Virus record (IMG/VR): IMGVR_UViG_3300037557_000126
Coordinates: 1 to 43,452 of that record
Length of the DNA stretch: 43,452 nt
Source of the DNA: a virus
Reading direction: 5' to 3' (one strand)
In this document: piece by piece, positions 25,833-34,664 of the stretch
How positions within the stretch are numbered: the stretch's first letter is position 1
Layout: every line of letters begins with the position of its first letter
Position numbers and translations under genes: made by a program
Notes under the pieces: model-generated
Told to the model about the DNA's origin: nothing
The model's database searches: none
What the model saw: only the letters and a program-made list of their open reading frames with translations

Positions 25833-26564
25833 TTATCCAGTGTCCCACCTCCTTAGTGAACCCATGAATGGCGGCTCTTGCTGACGGTCTCTTAGCGTCT
25901 GCATAAATGGTGGCTCCTCTGCCCCATATCCTTCATCCCATGACATTTCTGTCATTTGCTCATGTCTTCCTGTGTGAGGATTGTATTGCATATCTATGGT
26001 ATTATGCCCTGCGTCTCCGGCAGTGAGTTGACGTATAGGTGTGTTTGAACTATCTAAGTGAGTGGGCTCTGCTACTTGTGTAGTATTATCATGCGCCGCC
26101 CCCATCCCTTTACCTGCTCTGACTCCTACACGTGCACCAAGAGTTGTTGAATACGGTTGCGCAGTTCGTCCTCCAGTGTAAGCAGCAGTACCTATGTTTG
26201 CCATTCCACTCAAGTCAAGTGGTTCACCGCTAGAAGTCCAATTATATAGTGCGCTAAGGCCGCCTAGTCCAGCACCAGCAGCCATACCTGCTCTGCCTAA
26301 TCCTCTAGCCCATTTCTCAGCATGCTTACCCTGTTCGGCAGTGGCAGTGCCATCATCCATATACCGATTCATTGCTCCGGGTGATATTTGCGTTACATTA
26401 CCCTCTTTATCGGGTTCGCTAAACCTACCATAAACCGCTTCCTCAGGGGCTACCCATTGGGGTAAATTGTACATGATGTTTCCAAGACCGCCTCCAGATT
26501 GGCCGCCGCCCATCAGCACGCTAGGAGTTCCGCCCTCCTGTTTCCTAACGAGAACCTTGCTCAT
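25833..26564 (-). CDS. Gly-rich virion-associated protein with shared leader and MSWDE peptide
   Basis: 243 residues, ATG overlapping the previous stop as ATGA, ribosome site GGAGGGAGACT. N-terminus MSKVLVRKQEGG matches that of the 466-residue protein (MTKILIRKSSDG). A Gly/Ala segment (LGRAGMAAGAGLGGLSALYN, about 90-110) could be a membrane-active or flexible stretch. The C-terminal part contains EMSWDEGYG, then an imperfect repeat EPPFMQTL / EPPFMGSL. Probably an internal or scaffold-associated head protein; function unknown. Confidence 0.5.
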   Translation of the reverse strand: MSKVLVRKQEGGTPSVLMGGGQSGGGLGNIMYNLPQWVAPEEAVYGRFSEPDKEGNVTQISPGAMNRYMDDGTATAEQGKHAEKWARGLGRAGMAAGAGLGGLSALYNWTSSGEPLDLSGMANIGTAAYTGGRTAQPYSTTLGARVGVRAGKGMGAAHDNTTQVAEPTHLDSSNTPIRQLTAGDAGHNTIDMQYNPHTGRHEQMTEMSWDEGYGAEEPPFMQTLRDRQQEPPFMGSLRRWDTG

Positions 26565-29008
26565 AGTCTCCCTCCGAATACTACCTTCACGACCTTGACC
26601 ACGGTATCATTATATCCGTATGTCTTGGTTATCCTCTCCCAGTCTCCTTGGCTATGTAGTATAGTTCGCACATCAAGAGGGGAGATTTCCATCATCTTGG
26701 CTACATGCTGAACATCGTATATCGAATCTGAGTTGAATGTCTGGTTAGGGACGTGCTTCATCACTTGCCCGTCTAATCGCGCTTCCTCTATCTGCAATAA
26801 CTCCACTATTCTACCTACGTTATCTGCTTTGGTGAATCTTGGGTCTGTGATGAATGTCTGATATGGGTCTCCTACATTCTGTTGGAACTCCCTTAACCTC
26901 TGCTCTTGCGCTGCTTCCGGCGTTCCCAATCCAGTTCTACCCCATTCGGATATACTCTGCCCCGGCGATGGGGCGCCTGTCGGCAACCCACCCTCAGGTA
27001 ATCTACGATGCTGCGTATAGACATCCCTGACCTCAGACATTGGCGCAGTTCCAAATCTGGCTCTCATCTGCTGGTTAGGGGTGAGTCCGGGCGTATTGGG
27101 GTCAACTTGTAACGGAGATGGCCTAACTGCGACTTGTGATTGGGGTGGAGGGGCTTGAGTTGCAGCCGCGCCCCTCCTTGAATCTGGCATAGGGTGACCT
27201 GCATCACCAGTAGGTGGTCCCCGAAGAGTGGTTGGTGGAGGAGGCGCTGCCTCTGCTGTGGGAGTAATAGGCTGAAGAACTTCTGAATATGGTATATGGT
27301 CGGGAACTCCGAGCATGCTCCTGTCTTCTGCCGTCCCACCTTGTATGATGTGGCTGATTATCGGCTGTATCTCCGCAAGTTCCTCCTGTGTCGGGAGTTC
27401 CTTGTGCTCGTGACCACCTGCTATAGTGTTGACTCTGAAAATTGAATCAAGCATTTCTTTTACTTCTGGTGCTGCATCTCTCATCTCTGGTGTATCATGT
27501 AGATTTATTCCGGCAGCAAGCAATTCCTCAGGTGACATATCATCTTCTGCATGATTATATCCTAGAGATGCCGCTAGGACTGCATTGCTCCAGTTATCCT
27601 TTGCTCTAGCGTGATGTGCAACTTTAGTGGTATGTTGATGTCCTGTGAAGTTATCCACTCTAGCAGAATGAGACATCATCATATCGAGTCCTCTACCTTC
27701 TTCTGCGTCATCACCATATCTCTGCCCATACGCATGTAGTAGTTTACCAACAGTATTAGGTCTCCCTTTCTGATTGCCTTCCTCATCAAACTTAGGCATT
27801 CTGTTTTCACCATATACTGCTTGGAATGCTGGATATTGAGATAAATGCCTAGCCAAATCTGCCATTGGCCCTTGCCACTCCATTATCGGCTCGCCGTTCT
27901 TCTTCCTCTTTCCAGTATCAACAAGTTTGGGAGGTACAAGTGATGCAGCGAGTGGAATGCCATTTGGTCCAAGAGTCTGCGCTGCGTATCTTTTTGCACC
28001 CTCAGAATCGACAATTGTATTGTTCATTCTACCTTCAGGGTCGTGTCCCATGGCTCTCATCATCTGAAAAACGAAACTATCAACAGTCTGCTTCCTCGGT
28101 TGTGGCCCACGCCGCGCTCCCGGTGCATGGTCTGATTGAGGTAGATAGTAGACTTTGGGCATATGGTGAGCGACTCCCCAAGATGTAATGTCCCTAAATG
28201 CCCTATTATCGGGTATCCTATCACCCCAGAGTTTGCTCATTTCATTTTCAACGCCACCATCGGCCTCTAATTTTCCAGAGCCAACTGCTTGTGCGCCAAA
28301 CATCATCCCTCCCTGCCCATCAGGAACTAGGTGCAACCTATGCGGCTTGACATATGGCTTCTTTACCCAACTGTGCTTTCTCGGATTAGGATGTCCTGCT
28401 TCTGACATCGCCTGCTCAAGTTGCGTGTTGAATGGGACTGCGTAGGATTCCAAGTATGTTCCATACTTGTGGTCTGCACCATGACCATTCGTGTAAGTGG
28501 TGATTAGTCCATTTTCGTTATGATTGCTTCTGACTGCGTGGTCTTGTTCGACTAAAGGTGAAAGATTAATTTTCCTCCAATCGACAGCGTCCGCATTAGG
28601 TAGATGATTCTTGGAATCGTGCTGCTGATTATGTAATTCTATTGCCTTCTGTACTATCTCCTTGCCTGAGATATTTATGCCGTGCTCCAGCATCGAACTA
28701 CCTACGGCTCGGATGACACCATCAATGCCGTGCATGTGGTGACCACCACCATCATCTTCGTAGAATTGCTCACCGTGTCTACCCTTCTGCCACTTTCCGG
28801 GATATCCTGCTCCTACACCGGGTATGCCGCTTTCTGCCTCCCCATGTCCTCCAGTATGAGCGAATGCAGGAAGGTCAAGCCCATTCGGGTCTGGATTTAT
28901 GGAGTCCGCTGGCGGGTATCGAGTCTTGTGCATGGCGCCGCCAAACTGAACGTAGTTTGCATCGCCCTTCATCAATAGGACTGCTTTGAGTATCATCGAA
29001 GTGTTCAT
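26561..29008 (-). CDS. Large His/Gly/Pro-rich internal-protein candidate
   Basis: 815 residues, ATG in an ATGA overlap. Starts MNTSMILKAVLLMKGDANYV, a short hydrophobic-basic leader like those of neighbouring proteins. The first 550 residues are His/Asn/Gly-rich in the same style as the 1,808-residue protein (HTGGHGEAESGIPGVGAGY, HHMHGIDGVIRAVGSSMLEH). Residues about 590-660 are Pro/Thr-rich and disordered. The last 60 residues hold a possible helix-turn-helix (YDVQHVAKMMEISPLDVRTI). I recognise no family. Location just upstream of terminase-side genes and the shared composition suggest a DNA-associated head protein, perhaps cleaved by the prohead protease. Confidence 0.5.
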   Translation of the reverse strand: MNTSMILKAVLLMKGDANYVQFGGAMHKTRYPPADSINPDPNGLDLPAFAHTGGHGEAESGIPGVGAGYPGKWQKGRHGEQFYEDDGGGHHMHGIDGVIRAVGSSMLEHGINISGKEIVQKAIELHNQQHDSKNHLPNADAVDWRKINLSPLVEQDHAVRSNHNENGLITTYTNGHGADHKYGTYLESYAVPFNTQLEQAMSEAGHPNPRKHSWVKKPYVKPHRLHLVPDGQGGMMFGAQAVGSGKLEADGGVENEMSKLWGDRIPDNRAFRDITSWGVAHHMPKVYYLPQSDHAPGARRGPQPRKQTVDSFVFQMMRAMGHDPEGRMNNTIVDSEGAKRYAAQTLGPNGIPLAASLVPPKLVDTGKRKKNGEPIMEWQGPMADLARHLSQYPAFQAVYGENRMPKFDEEGNQKGRPNTVGKLLHAYGQRYGDDAEEGRGLDMMMSHSARVDNFTGHQHTTKVAHHARAKDNWSNAVLAASLGYNHAEDDMSPEELLAAGINLHDTPEMRDAAPEVKEMLDSIFRVNTIAGGHEHKELPTQEELAEIQPIISHIIQGGTAEDRSMLGVPDHIPYSEVLQPITPTAEAAPPPPTTLRGPPTGDAGHPMPDSRRGAAATQAPPPQSQVAVRPSPLQVDPNTPGLTPNQQMRARFGTAPMSEVRDVYTQHRRLPEGGLPTGAPSPGQSISEWGRTGLGTPEAAQEQRLREFQQNVGDPYQTFITDPRFTKADNVGRIVELLQIEEARLDGQVMKHVPNQTFNSDSIYDVQHVAKMMEISPLDVRTILHSQGDWERITKTYGYNDTVVKVVKVVFGGRL

Positions 29009-30405
29009 GGTGTCCGCCCGCCTCTACTAGTTAGATGGTCAAGGGGATTGATTCCGAATGTACGAGGCTCGTTATTTGCGTCCTCAGTTGCGCCCTCAGG
29101 TCTTGTGGTTTCCTTAGTGGGCGCATTGTTGTGTCTAGGTAAGTTACTTCCTGCACCAGAAGTATCGCCGGTGCCCTTACCTTTCTTCTTCGACTCTTTC
29201 CTTTTTAGTGCTCTGCGAGCGTCATTAACTAGTTGTCGCAATTCGGCAATGTCATAGTATGATAGTCCCCTCTTCTGCAAATCGCTACCTACACCCACTT
29301 TGCTGGTCATAACCATGGATGGGCCGCCTTGCACTGTAGCAGATGGCATTCTGCTTGGAACGTATTGCGGTCCTCCTACCATGCTTTGGTTGGAGTATCC
29401 GCTTCTTGCTTGTGGCAGTGGTGGCGCTCCGGGAATAGGAGGTGCCCTAGGCATAGATGGTGCACGTGGCATTTGAGGAGGAACTAGAGGTGGTGCCCTA
29501 ACTTGTCGCAGTGGAGGTGCTCTCATTCCAGCGGCTTGGCCGGGTAGAAGACTCTGTAGTATTCCACCACCAGTCTTTCCAGACCTGTATGAGCGTGCCC
29601 CATATCTCGATGGAGTTGCTGCAACTGTCCTAACGTTACCCAATCGCTTTCTTGCTTCAGATTGACCTAGATATTGTCTGTATCTCCTAGGGTCTTTTGA
29701 CATGGGTTGCTTGGTCTTCACACCACGGTGTGACATCTCGACAGCCAGATGCGCTCTGCTTAATCCGGTTTTCTTGCCACCTTTGATGCCACGCATTCTG
29801 GCCTTTGCCCTGCGTGATGTGGCGCTTCCGGGTGTCATACCTCCGGGTGGCCTCTTAAACTCGCCAGTGGAAGGTCTCCACTTCTTACTTCTCTCCTTGT
29901 GGTCTTTGGCTGCCTTCTTGCCTTTCTTCTTCTTTGGTTTCTTACCGATGAAACCCTGTCGCTCATCTCTCTTCAATAACTGGAATGCAATATCCATTGG
30001 TTCTCCCATAGCAAAAGCATGCCCACCAGCGAATCCCGGACCTCGTGCTTGAGTCGCTAAACTAGTTAGAGCACCCATGTTACCATGAGTTCCAGTCATC
30101 AAGGACGGTTCCAATTCGTTATCGAACTTAGTTGGCTCTAAATCCTCGTCCTTTTCATTAATACTGTCTACAGTGATGGGTATATGAGGTAGTTTCTTCA
30201 TCTCTTTTGCTCTTTCTTCTCTTGCACTACGCTTTTTCTCGGTGCGCTCATCTCGATGCTTGGTATCTTCATGACCTGTTCCTGTGCTCTCGTCTTCATT
30301 ATTAGCACGAAACATCGTAGATGATTCGCTTCTAGGATTGTATATACGAGTATCACGAAGACTCATAATACCGTCACTAGATTTACGAATGAGTATCTTG
30401 GTCAA
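29005..30405 (-). CDS. Basic, proline-rich protein carrying the EPMDIAFQLLK peptide
   Basis: 466 codons from TTG at 30405 (TTGA overlap), with GGGGTGG five bases before it; no better start exists. Leader MTKILIRKSSDG. EPMDIAFQLLK is at 29971-30003, immediately followed by a very basic region (KKPKKKKGKKAAKDHKERSK, RRAKARMRGIKGGKKTG, DPRRYRQYLGQSEARKRLG) and then a repeated RAPP/MPRAP segment. The charge suggests DNA condensation or neutralisation inside the head. The peptide recurs in two other genes at 35417-37778. Family unknown. Confidence 0.5.
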   Translation of the reverse strand: MTKILIRKSSDGIMSLRDTRIYNPRSESSTMFRANNEDESTGTGHEDTKHRDERTEKKRSAREERAKEMKKLPHIPITVDSINEKDEDLEPTKFDNELEPSLMTGTHGNMGALTSLATQARGPGFAGGHAFAMGEPMDIAFQLLKRDERQGFIGKKPKKKKGKKAAKDHKERSKKWRPSTGEFKRPPGGMTPGSATSRRAKARMRGIKGGKKTGLSRAHLAVEMSHRGVKTKQPMSKDPRRYRQYLGQSEARKRLGNVRTVAATPSRYGARSYRSGKTGGGILQSLLPGQAAGMRAPPLRQVRAPPLVPPQMPRAPSMPRAPPIPGAPPLPQARSGYSNQSMVGGPQYVPSRMPSATVQGGPSMVMTSKVGVGSDLQKRGLSYYDIAELRQLVNDARRALKRKESKKKGKGTGDTSGAGSNLPRHNNAPTKETTRPEGATEDANNEPRTFGINPLDHLTSRGGRTP

Positions 30406-30806
30406 TGTTCCACCCCTGAATACTCACAAGCCACAGTCAAAACCAATTTACCTAAATTCTCATAGAAATCCTTGATAGTGGACGGTTGCTTAAACTTCGC
30501 TGCCATATCATCGCAATGAACTATGAATATGTAACATGAATTTCTTATTCCATCCCTTAGAGGAAATACCTCCTCAGGCTCATCGGTTTGTTCTAGAGTT
30601 TGCATAGCATGAATAATGCCCATTAGACTATTTTCCGTAATTAACGTCTTATTGTAATGTCGATGTGCATACTTAGAGAATGTATCACATACATGTAAAC
30701 AGTAATCGAAAAATACCGGATGATAAACCTCGTCCATGTCTCCTCCTATACAGAATGCTCTATATCCGGGATGGTTGACCTGCATTAAATCAGACATAGG
30801 TATCAT
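30402..30806 (-). CDS. Helical protein of unknown function
   Basis: 134 residues, ATG overlapping the stop of the zinc/HTH gene. Mostly helical with several Cys and His (FFDYCLHVCDTFSKYAHRHY), no clear metal pattern, no membrane segment. Tight coupling to the putative small terminase gene suggests a packaging role, but sequence alone does not show it. Confidence 0.45.
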   Translation of the reverse strand: MIPMSDLMQVNHPGYRAFCIGGDMDEVYHPVFFDYCLHVCDTFSKYAHRHYNKTLITENSLMGIIHAMQTLEQTDEPEEVFPLRDGIRNSCYIFIVHCDDMAAKFKQPSTIKDFYENLGKLVLTVACEYSGVEH

Positions 30807-31486
30807 ACTAATTCCTCGACTTCTGCTTGTAACTTACTCTTGATTCGCTTCCAACTCTCTGGGCTTTCCTTTGCGAGTTCGACTTGCAATATATTGATGG
30901 TTTGATTGACTTGCGTGCCTTCCCCCATAGACCCCCACTGGTCTTGCACCTTGGTCAGGTCTTTGATTGATTCTCGTACTTCCTTATGCAAGGAAACTGC
31001 TTTTCTAACAAAGCCATCTTCATGAACATCTCCCTCGTCCATCAATTCTGTGAGTTTTCCATTCAACCTTTCTACATTTGTTCTAAGGACACTAATCTCA
31101 TTTCCGACTGTAATTGCAACTTCAGCCGCCGCCGAGCGTTGAACCAATGGCTGAAAGTGGTGCTTCATGTGATGATACACAGTGCTCTCCTTGATTCCTA
31201 ACTCTTCTGCTATGGCATCTGATTGAGAACCATCAGAGAAAAATCTATCTTCGTATTCGCTTCTTGATTCGCTAGTGCAAATTATGCAAGAAGGATTAGC
31301 AGCCATGTGGTATTGCCCCATGTGATTCCTGAAATGACGGTCTGCTGTATTGGCTCTCCAACTCATGTCTTTGTCTATCTGAATGCACGACATTTCACCG
31401 TTGGTTAGAGCCTCTTCAAGGGTGTTTCGTTCCTCGGCCTGACAAAACGCGCAGGAGCGTTTCATAACTGGCTGCCGCTCAACCAT
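30803..31486 (-). CDS. Zinc/HTH protein, candidate small terminase
   Basis: 227 residues. Two tandem copies of a C..C - about 35 residues - His cluster unit: C12/C15 with H51, H55, H60, and C67/C70 with H105-H110. The second copy contains a recognisable helix-turn-helix (SDAIAEELGIKESTVYHHMK, about 89-108). The C-terminal 110 residues are a coiled coil suited to ring or oligomer formation (NEISVLRTNVERLNGKLTEL ... RIKSKLQAEVEELV). HTH plus oligomerisation coil, upstream of the large terminase, is the architecture of small terminase subunits that recognise viral DNA, though five kilobases separate the two. A transcription factor is the alternative. Confidence 0.5.
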   Translation of the reverse strand: MVERQPVMKRSCAFCQAEERNTLEEALTNGEMSCIQIDKDMSWRANTADRHFRNHMGQYHMAANPSCIICTSESRSEYEDRFFSDGSQSDAIAEELGIKESTVYHHMKHHFQPLVQRSAAAEVAITVGNEISVLRTNVERLNGKLTELMDEGDVHEDGFVRKAVSLHKEVRESIKDLTKVQDQWGSMGEGTQVNQTINILQVELAKESPESWKRIKSKLQAEVEELV

Positions 31487-31518
31487 GCCTAATCCGAATA
31501 CGGTGGACTTAATCAGCG

Positions 31519-31788
31519 TTACTTAGAATACACTCGTGTAATACGCTGATATATCTGAGTCAACAATATAAACGAGACAAAAATACCCATCATGTAAATG
31601 GACATTTCCATCTGGTTTATCTCATTATTCTTGAATACGAGTATCCCTAAGAAAACTAATATGGCACTGATGAGTTGAATCATCACCATATCTACGACAA
31701 CTTGCCTCTTAGGAGCAAGCATGTGCATACTCATATCTGCAAATTGTCTTGGAACTAAACCACTCATGGAATTAGACCCGCCCATCAT
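31519..31788 (-). CDS. Small two-helix membrane protein
   Basis: 89 residues, ATG in a TAATG overlap. Two membrane segments: VVVDMVMIQLISAILVFLGI (about 30-49) and SIYMMGIFVSFILLTQIY (about 63-80), joined by a short polar turn (FKNNEINQMEM), and a basic C-terminus. Hairpin topology and size would suit a holin, but the linked genes (GTPase, other membrane proteins) point to a membrane complex instead. Last gene of the group begun at 35297. Confidence 0.55.
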   Translation of the reverse strand: MMGGSNSMSGLVPRQFADMSMHMLAPKRQVVVDMVMIQLISAILVFLGILVFKNNEINQMEMSIYMMGIFVSFILLTQIYQRITRVYSK

Positions 31789-32468
31789 TATGCTCTACCT
31801 CCAAACATCAGGTTTCTCATAAACGAACCGCCCGCCTCGGCAGCACCAGTTACTAAACCGGGGTCGGCCATTGCATTGGCTAGTTGTGCTTGTAACATAC
31901 TGTTTCCAGCATTCTGCATTGTTTGCATCTTAATTTGGTCTGCTTGTCCAATAATTTGTCCAAGTTGTGCATTTAGTGCAGTCACCAGCGCCATTATGTT
32001 CTCGGCACTCATAGTCTGTAATTCTGGTGGAAGTGCAGTAGTATCCAAAGAGAATACACCATTTTCCTCATCGAAGGTGTAAGTTGCGTTCTTCATCACA
32101 TTGAGTAAGGAGAAAGTAGTAATGCTATTTATTATATCGAGGATAGAGCCAAAGAGAGGAGATGCTAGAAATCTCTCTACCGAATACTGCTGGTCTAACA
32201 TCGTCATTAGAATCTCCGTATCACTGGGCGGCATAATTGCTTGCGGATTGTAAGGGTCTTGTCCTGTAAATCCAGCAAACATAGCGCCTGCCGCACTTGG
32301 TTGTCCTTGTTGTGGTGGAAACCAATTCTGGGCAGCCTGTGGTGAACTATACCCTGTATGTGCAACTTGAGACGAACCGTAGCCCGCGTATCCGTTTGTT
32401 AGTGGTGCTCCAGACTGGCTCAAATTGAGGCTCAGTCCATTATTTGTTTGTGGTTGTCCGAATGTCAT
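31788..32468 (-). CDS. Gln/Gly-rich protein of the GTPase operon
   Basis: 226 residues, TAATG overlap with the zinc gene and ribosome site GGAGGCGCAATA. N-terminal 75 residues are Gln/Asn/Gly/Tyr-rich and disordered (GYGSSQVAHTGYSSPQAAQN); the middle has hydrophobic segments (SPLFGSILDIINSITTFSLL) that could be amphipathic or membrane-touching; the C-terminal half is helical, Ala/Met/Gln-rich. No family recognised. Composition is similar to the 317-residue neighbour, with which it may assemble. Confidence 0.5.
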   Translation of the reverse strand: MTFGQPQTNNGLSLNLSQSGAPLTNGYAGYGSSQVAHTGYSSPQAAQNWFPPQQGQPSAAGAMFAGFTGQDPYNPQAIMPPSDTEILMTMLDQQYSVERFLASPLFGSILDIINSITTFSLLNVMKNATYTFDEENGVFSLDTTALPPELQTMSAENIMALVTALNAQLGQIIGQADQIKMQTMQNAGNSMLQAQLANAMADPGLVTGAAEAGGSFMRNLMFGGRA

Positions 32469-33421
32469 TATTGCGCCTCCTGCATTAACTCTGGTGGTAG
32501 CGGACTAGGTTGTATGTTTTGAGCCTGTTGATTGAGAACATCTTGGAAGGCCTGTGTTGGAGTTGCCATTTCAAGGAGTTCTTGTTGGAACATCCTCATA
32601 TCAAATGTGATTGTAGTGATGTCGTTTTCTCCTGTGGTTGGATTAGTATAGTGCTGCATATTGATGCCCTTGCTCTTTCGTGAATCTGCTGAAATCTCAG
32701 CAAAGAAAGGCTCATATTTAGTAATCAAAGGATGTGAAGGTGCTTGATTCTGACCTGTTACAGTGGATATAGGCACAGTCACTATGCTGACACCCTTCTT
32801 AATTTTATCACGAAATCTACTAGGTCTGAGTTCTGCCTCGCGCTCTTCTTCCTCCTCCCATTTACAAAGCAGGTGGTATAGGTGCAAGTGTTCGGGGCAA
32901 TATGTGGCTCTGAGTTTCCTACCGCTAGTTACTCCTTCTCTGGCTATGAATGCCTCAGGTTCTCCCGTAACTGGATTCTGCCAATACATATCCCAGAGAC
33001 TCTTACCAGTCTCATCATCAGTTATACGAGAATAGAGATTGTCGTATTGAATTAGTTCCATTACATTACACCCATCTACACAACATACCGCTGTATCCTT
33101 ATTGTATCGATAATTACTCCATCCCCATCGCCTTGGGTCTAGTATCGACCTCTTTGTTGGCTTCAGAAGTTTGTATGCTTGCCTAATATCTTGCCTTCTT
33201 GCCTTTACTGGATTGGCGTGTCTCGATGGATAGAAATTTACCTTTGGAACTTCTATGTTTTTCTCCGCCGCCATCTTCTGCATTTGTTGCTGCGCCGCTG
33301 CTTGTTCCATTAACATCGCATGTGTAAAGCCGGGATTCCCTTGTTGCGAGAGAGCCATCAATGTGGCATCATTCACTTGTGCAAGATTTTGATTGGGCTG
33401 TTGCCAGTAATTCATCACCAT
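32468..33421 (-). CDS. Zinc-site protein of the GTPase operon
   Basis: 317 residues, ATG after GGAGTGATACA. Gln/Met-rich helical N-terminus (AAAQQQMQKMAAEKN), then a compact cysteine/histidine region: C113, C114, C118 (AVCCVDGCN) and C175, H178, H180, C186 (YCPEHLHLYHLLC), likely one metal site, followed by a Glu run and a basic stretch (RPSRFRDKIKKG). The end is Gln/Pro-rich. Not recognised. Translation is probably coupled to the AbrB-like gene five bases upstream. A structural or adaptor protein for the membrane group is a guess. Confidence 0.5.
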   Translation of the reverse strand: MVMNYWQQPNQNLAQVNDATLMALSQQGNPGFTHAMLMEQAAAQQQMQKMAAEKNIEVPKVNFYPSRHANPVKARRQDIRQAYKLLKPTKRSILDPRRWGWSNYRYNKDTAVCCVDGCNVMELIQYDNLYSRITDDETGKSLWDMYWQNPVTGEPEAFIAREGVTSGRKLRATYCPEHLHLYHLLCKWEEEEEREAELRPSRFRDKIKKGVSIVTVPISTVTGQNQAPSHPLITKYEPFFAEISADSRKSKGINMQHYTNPTTGENDITTITFDMRMFQQELLEMATPTQAFQDVLNQQAQNIQPSPLPPELMQEAQ

Positions 33422-33425
33422 TGTA

Positions 33426-33602
33426 TCACTCCTGAGGGGTCACTGAAATAGACATTGCGTCATTTTCGACCTTTAACGACCACTCTATCCTGTCTCCTGC
33501 ATTCAAATTGAACTGTTCTATTATCCACATTGGCACAGTAGTTCTCAAGGAATTACTACCCCCTGTGGAAACCAATGCAGTGGTCGAACTACCTCTCGTC
33601 AT
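33426..33602 (-). CDS. AbrB/SpoVT-like DNA-binding domain protein
   Basis: 58 residues from ATG at 33602, preceded by GGAG; a TTG at 33656 overlapping the GTPase stop would add 18 residues. The sequence GSNSLRTTVPMWIIEQFNLN then AGDRIEWSLKVENDA is the swapped-hairpin AbrB pattern, with the SLRTTVP strand-loop and GDRIEW turn found in many archaeal regulators and antitoxins. It dimerises to bind DNA in known families. Here it lies inside the membrane/GTPase operon and may autoregulate it; the repeat-bearing region at 35298-35416 is a candidate target. No toxin gene is visible beside it. Confidence 0.75.
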   Translation of the reverse strand: MTRGSSTTALVSTGGSNSLRTTVPMWIIEQFNLNAGDRIEWSLKVENDAMSISVTPQE

Positions 33603-33645
33603 GTATCTCCGACTCCTATCTACTTCAAAAAGGTCACTTACGAGG

Positions 33646-34356
33646 TCAATAATCAATCATACTTAGTAAAGCGGGTTCTACATTCCATCCTATGCGCGTA
33701 GCCATAAAATCACGCTTGGTAGGTATACCTGCTTTTTGAAGCCTAATCAGGTCATCACGAAAGGGGTCAAATATCATATGTTCGCCTATTCTTCCTTGTT
33801 GCCATAATGTTGCAGCCTTGCTATCGAAGTAACGGTCTGCTTTGTTGGCAACTAGTAGAATTAAACGAGGGGCGTATTTCTTGCCTTTTCGCCAACTCTT
33901 CCAATTTCTATACCTGTATTGCCTATTGATTACCGAATCCACTAAAAATTTGAAACCGCCTATCTGGTCTACTGCTCCTTCTTTGAAAGCACGGTCATCA
34001 AACATGTATACAACATACTCACATTGTCTAGCGACCATGTCGTCTATCCATAAATTCCAGAATCGCTCCTCACCACCTATATCAGCGGAATGAACTACTC
34101 TTCTTTCGCCTTCCCAACGGAGTCTCTTCCTTGTTGGTTTAGGTAGGATATATCTCGTTATCATTTTGAAATGCTTAGTTCTCTCATCGAGAGGTATATC
34201 CTCCATCTCTCCCGGCGTAGTCATATATTGGTCAAGTGTGGTTTTTCCTACCATGGATGCGCCATATATTCCTACTCTTCTAGGTTTCCAATTATTGTAT
34301 AATTGTTTACCCCATAGGGCAACGCCCACCAATACGCTTCCGCCGCCAACAGCCAT
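33646..34356 (-). CDS. Arf-like small GTPase with N-terminal hydrophobic segment
   Basis: 236 residues. G1 P-loop GASMVGKTT (32-40), G3 DIGGEERFW (92-100; the D.GG form is typical of Arf/Sar/SR-beta and G-alpha proteins, unlike the DTAGQ of Ras), G4 NKAD (171-174) after the strand RLILLVA. Residues 3-20 (VGGGSVLVGVALWGKQL) form a hydrophobic membrane-anchor-like helix, also Arf- or SR-beta-like. A basic insertion lies at about 146-160 (RQYRYRNWKSWRKGKK). G5 is not obvious. GTP binding is well supported. It sits between a one-helix membrane protein and the AbrB-like gene, so it probably works at the membrane, perhaps in remodelling or recruiting virion parts. Viral Arf-like GTPases are rare. 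Confidence 0.82.
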   Translation of the reverse strand: MAVGGGSVLVGVALWGKQLYNNWKPRRVGIYGASMVGKTTLDQYMTTPGEMEDIPLDERTKHFKMITRYILPKPTRKRLRWEGERRVVHSADIGGEERFWNLWIDDMVARQCEYVVYMFDDRAFKEGAVDQIGGFKFLVDSVINRQYRYRNWKSWRKGKKYAPRLILLVANKADRYFDSKAATLWQQGRIGEHMIFDPFRDDLIRLQKAGIPTKRDFMATRIGWNVEPALLSMIDY

Positions 34357-34362
34357 ACCGCA

Positions 34363-34650
34363 TCAACTGAACTTTCCAGTCAGCCAAACGCCAAAATCTG
34401 CTATTTGTTGATAAAACCATTCGACTGTTAATTCCCATAGATTCCAATCGGTGTTTGCTTCCATTGCGGACACTGACAAAGCAGCGGCAATAGACAAAAG
34501 TATTGTTCTAACCCACCCTATGCCCCACTCATATGTGTTATCTACCGTATTTGCTAGATGCATTGCCCGTAGAGTTTCCTCTACAGAATCATCTTGGACG
34601 TTCCGAAATATGCGCATTGGAGAAGGAATGAGTTGACCGGGGAGTACCAT
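34363..34650 (-). CDS. Small one-helix membrane protein
   Basis: 95 residues, ATG after GTAGGGATATC, seven bases before the GTPase start. One membrane segment (WVRTILLSIAAALSVSAM, about 47-64) and an amphipathic, aromatic C-terminal helix (LWELTVEWFYQQIADFGVWL). The tryptophan-rich end suggests interface binding. Likely partner of the GTPase next to it; function unknown. Confidence 0.55.
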   Translation of the reverse strand: MVLPGQLIPSPMRIFRNVQDDSVEETLRAMHLANTVDNTYEWGIGWVRTILLSIAAALSVSAMEANTDWNLWELTVEWFYQQIADFGVWLTGKFS

Positions 34651-34664
34651 CTGATATCCCTACG

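Noticed and set aside
31519-31788. Holin
   Set aside because: Two-helix topology fits, but no lysin gene is near and the gene belongs to the GTPase group; kept as membrane protein only.
33426-33656. Toxin-antitoxin pair from the AbrB-like gene
   Set aside because: No toxin-like nuclease or kinase beside it; neighbours are a GTPase and a zinc protein.
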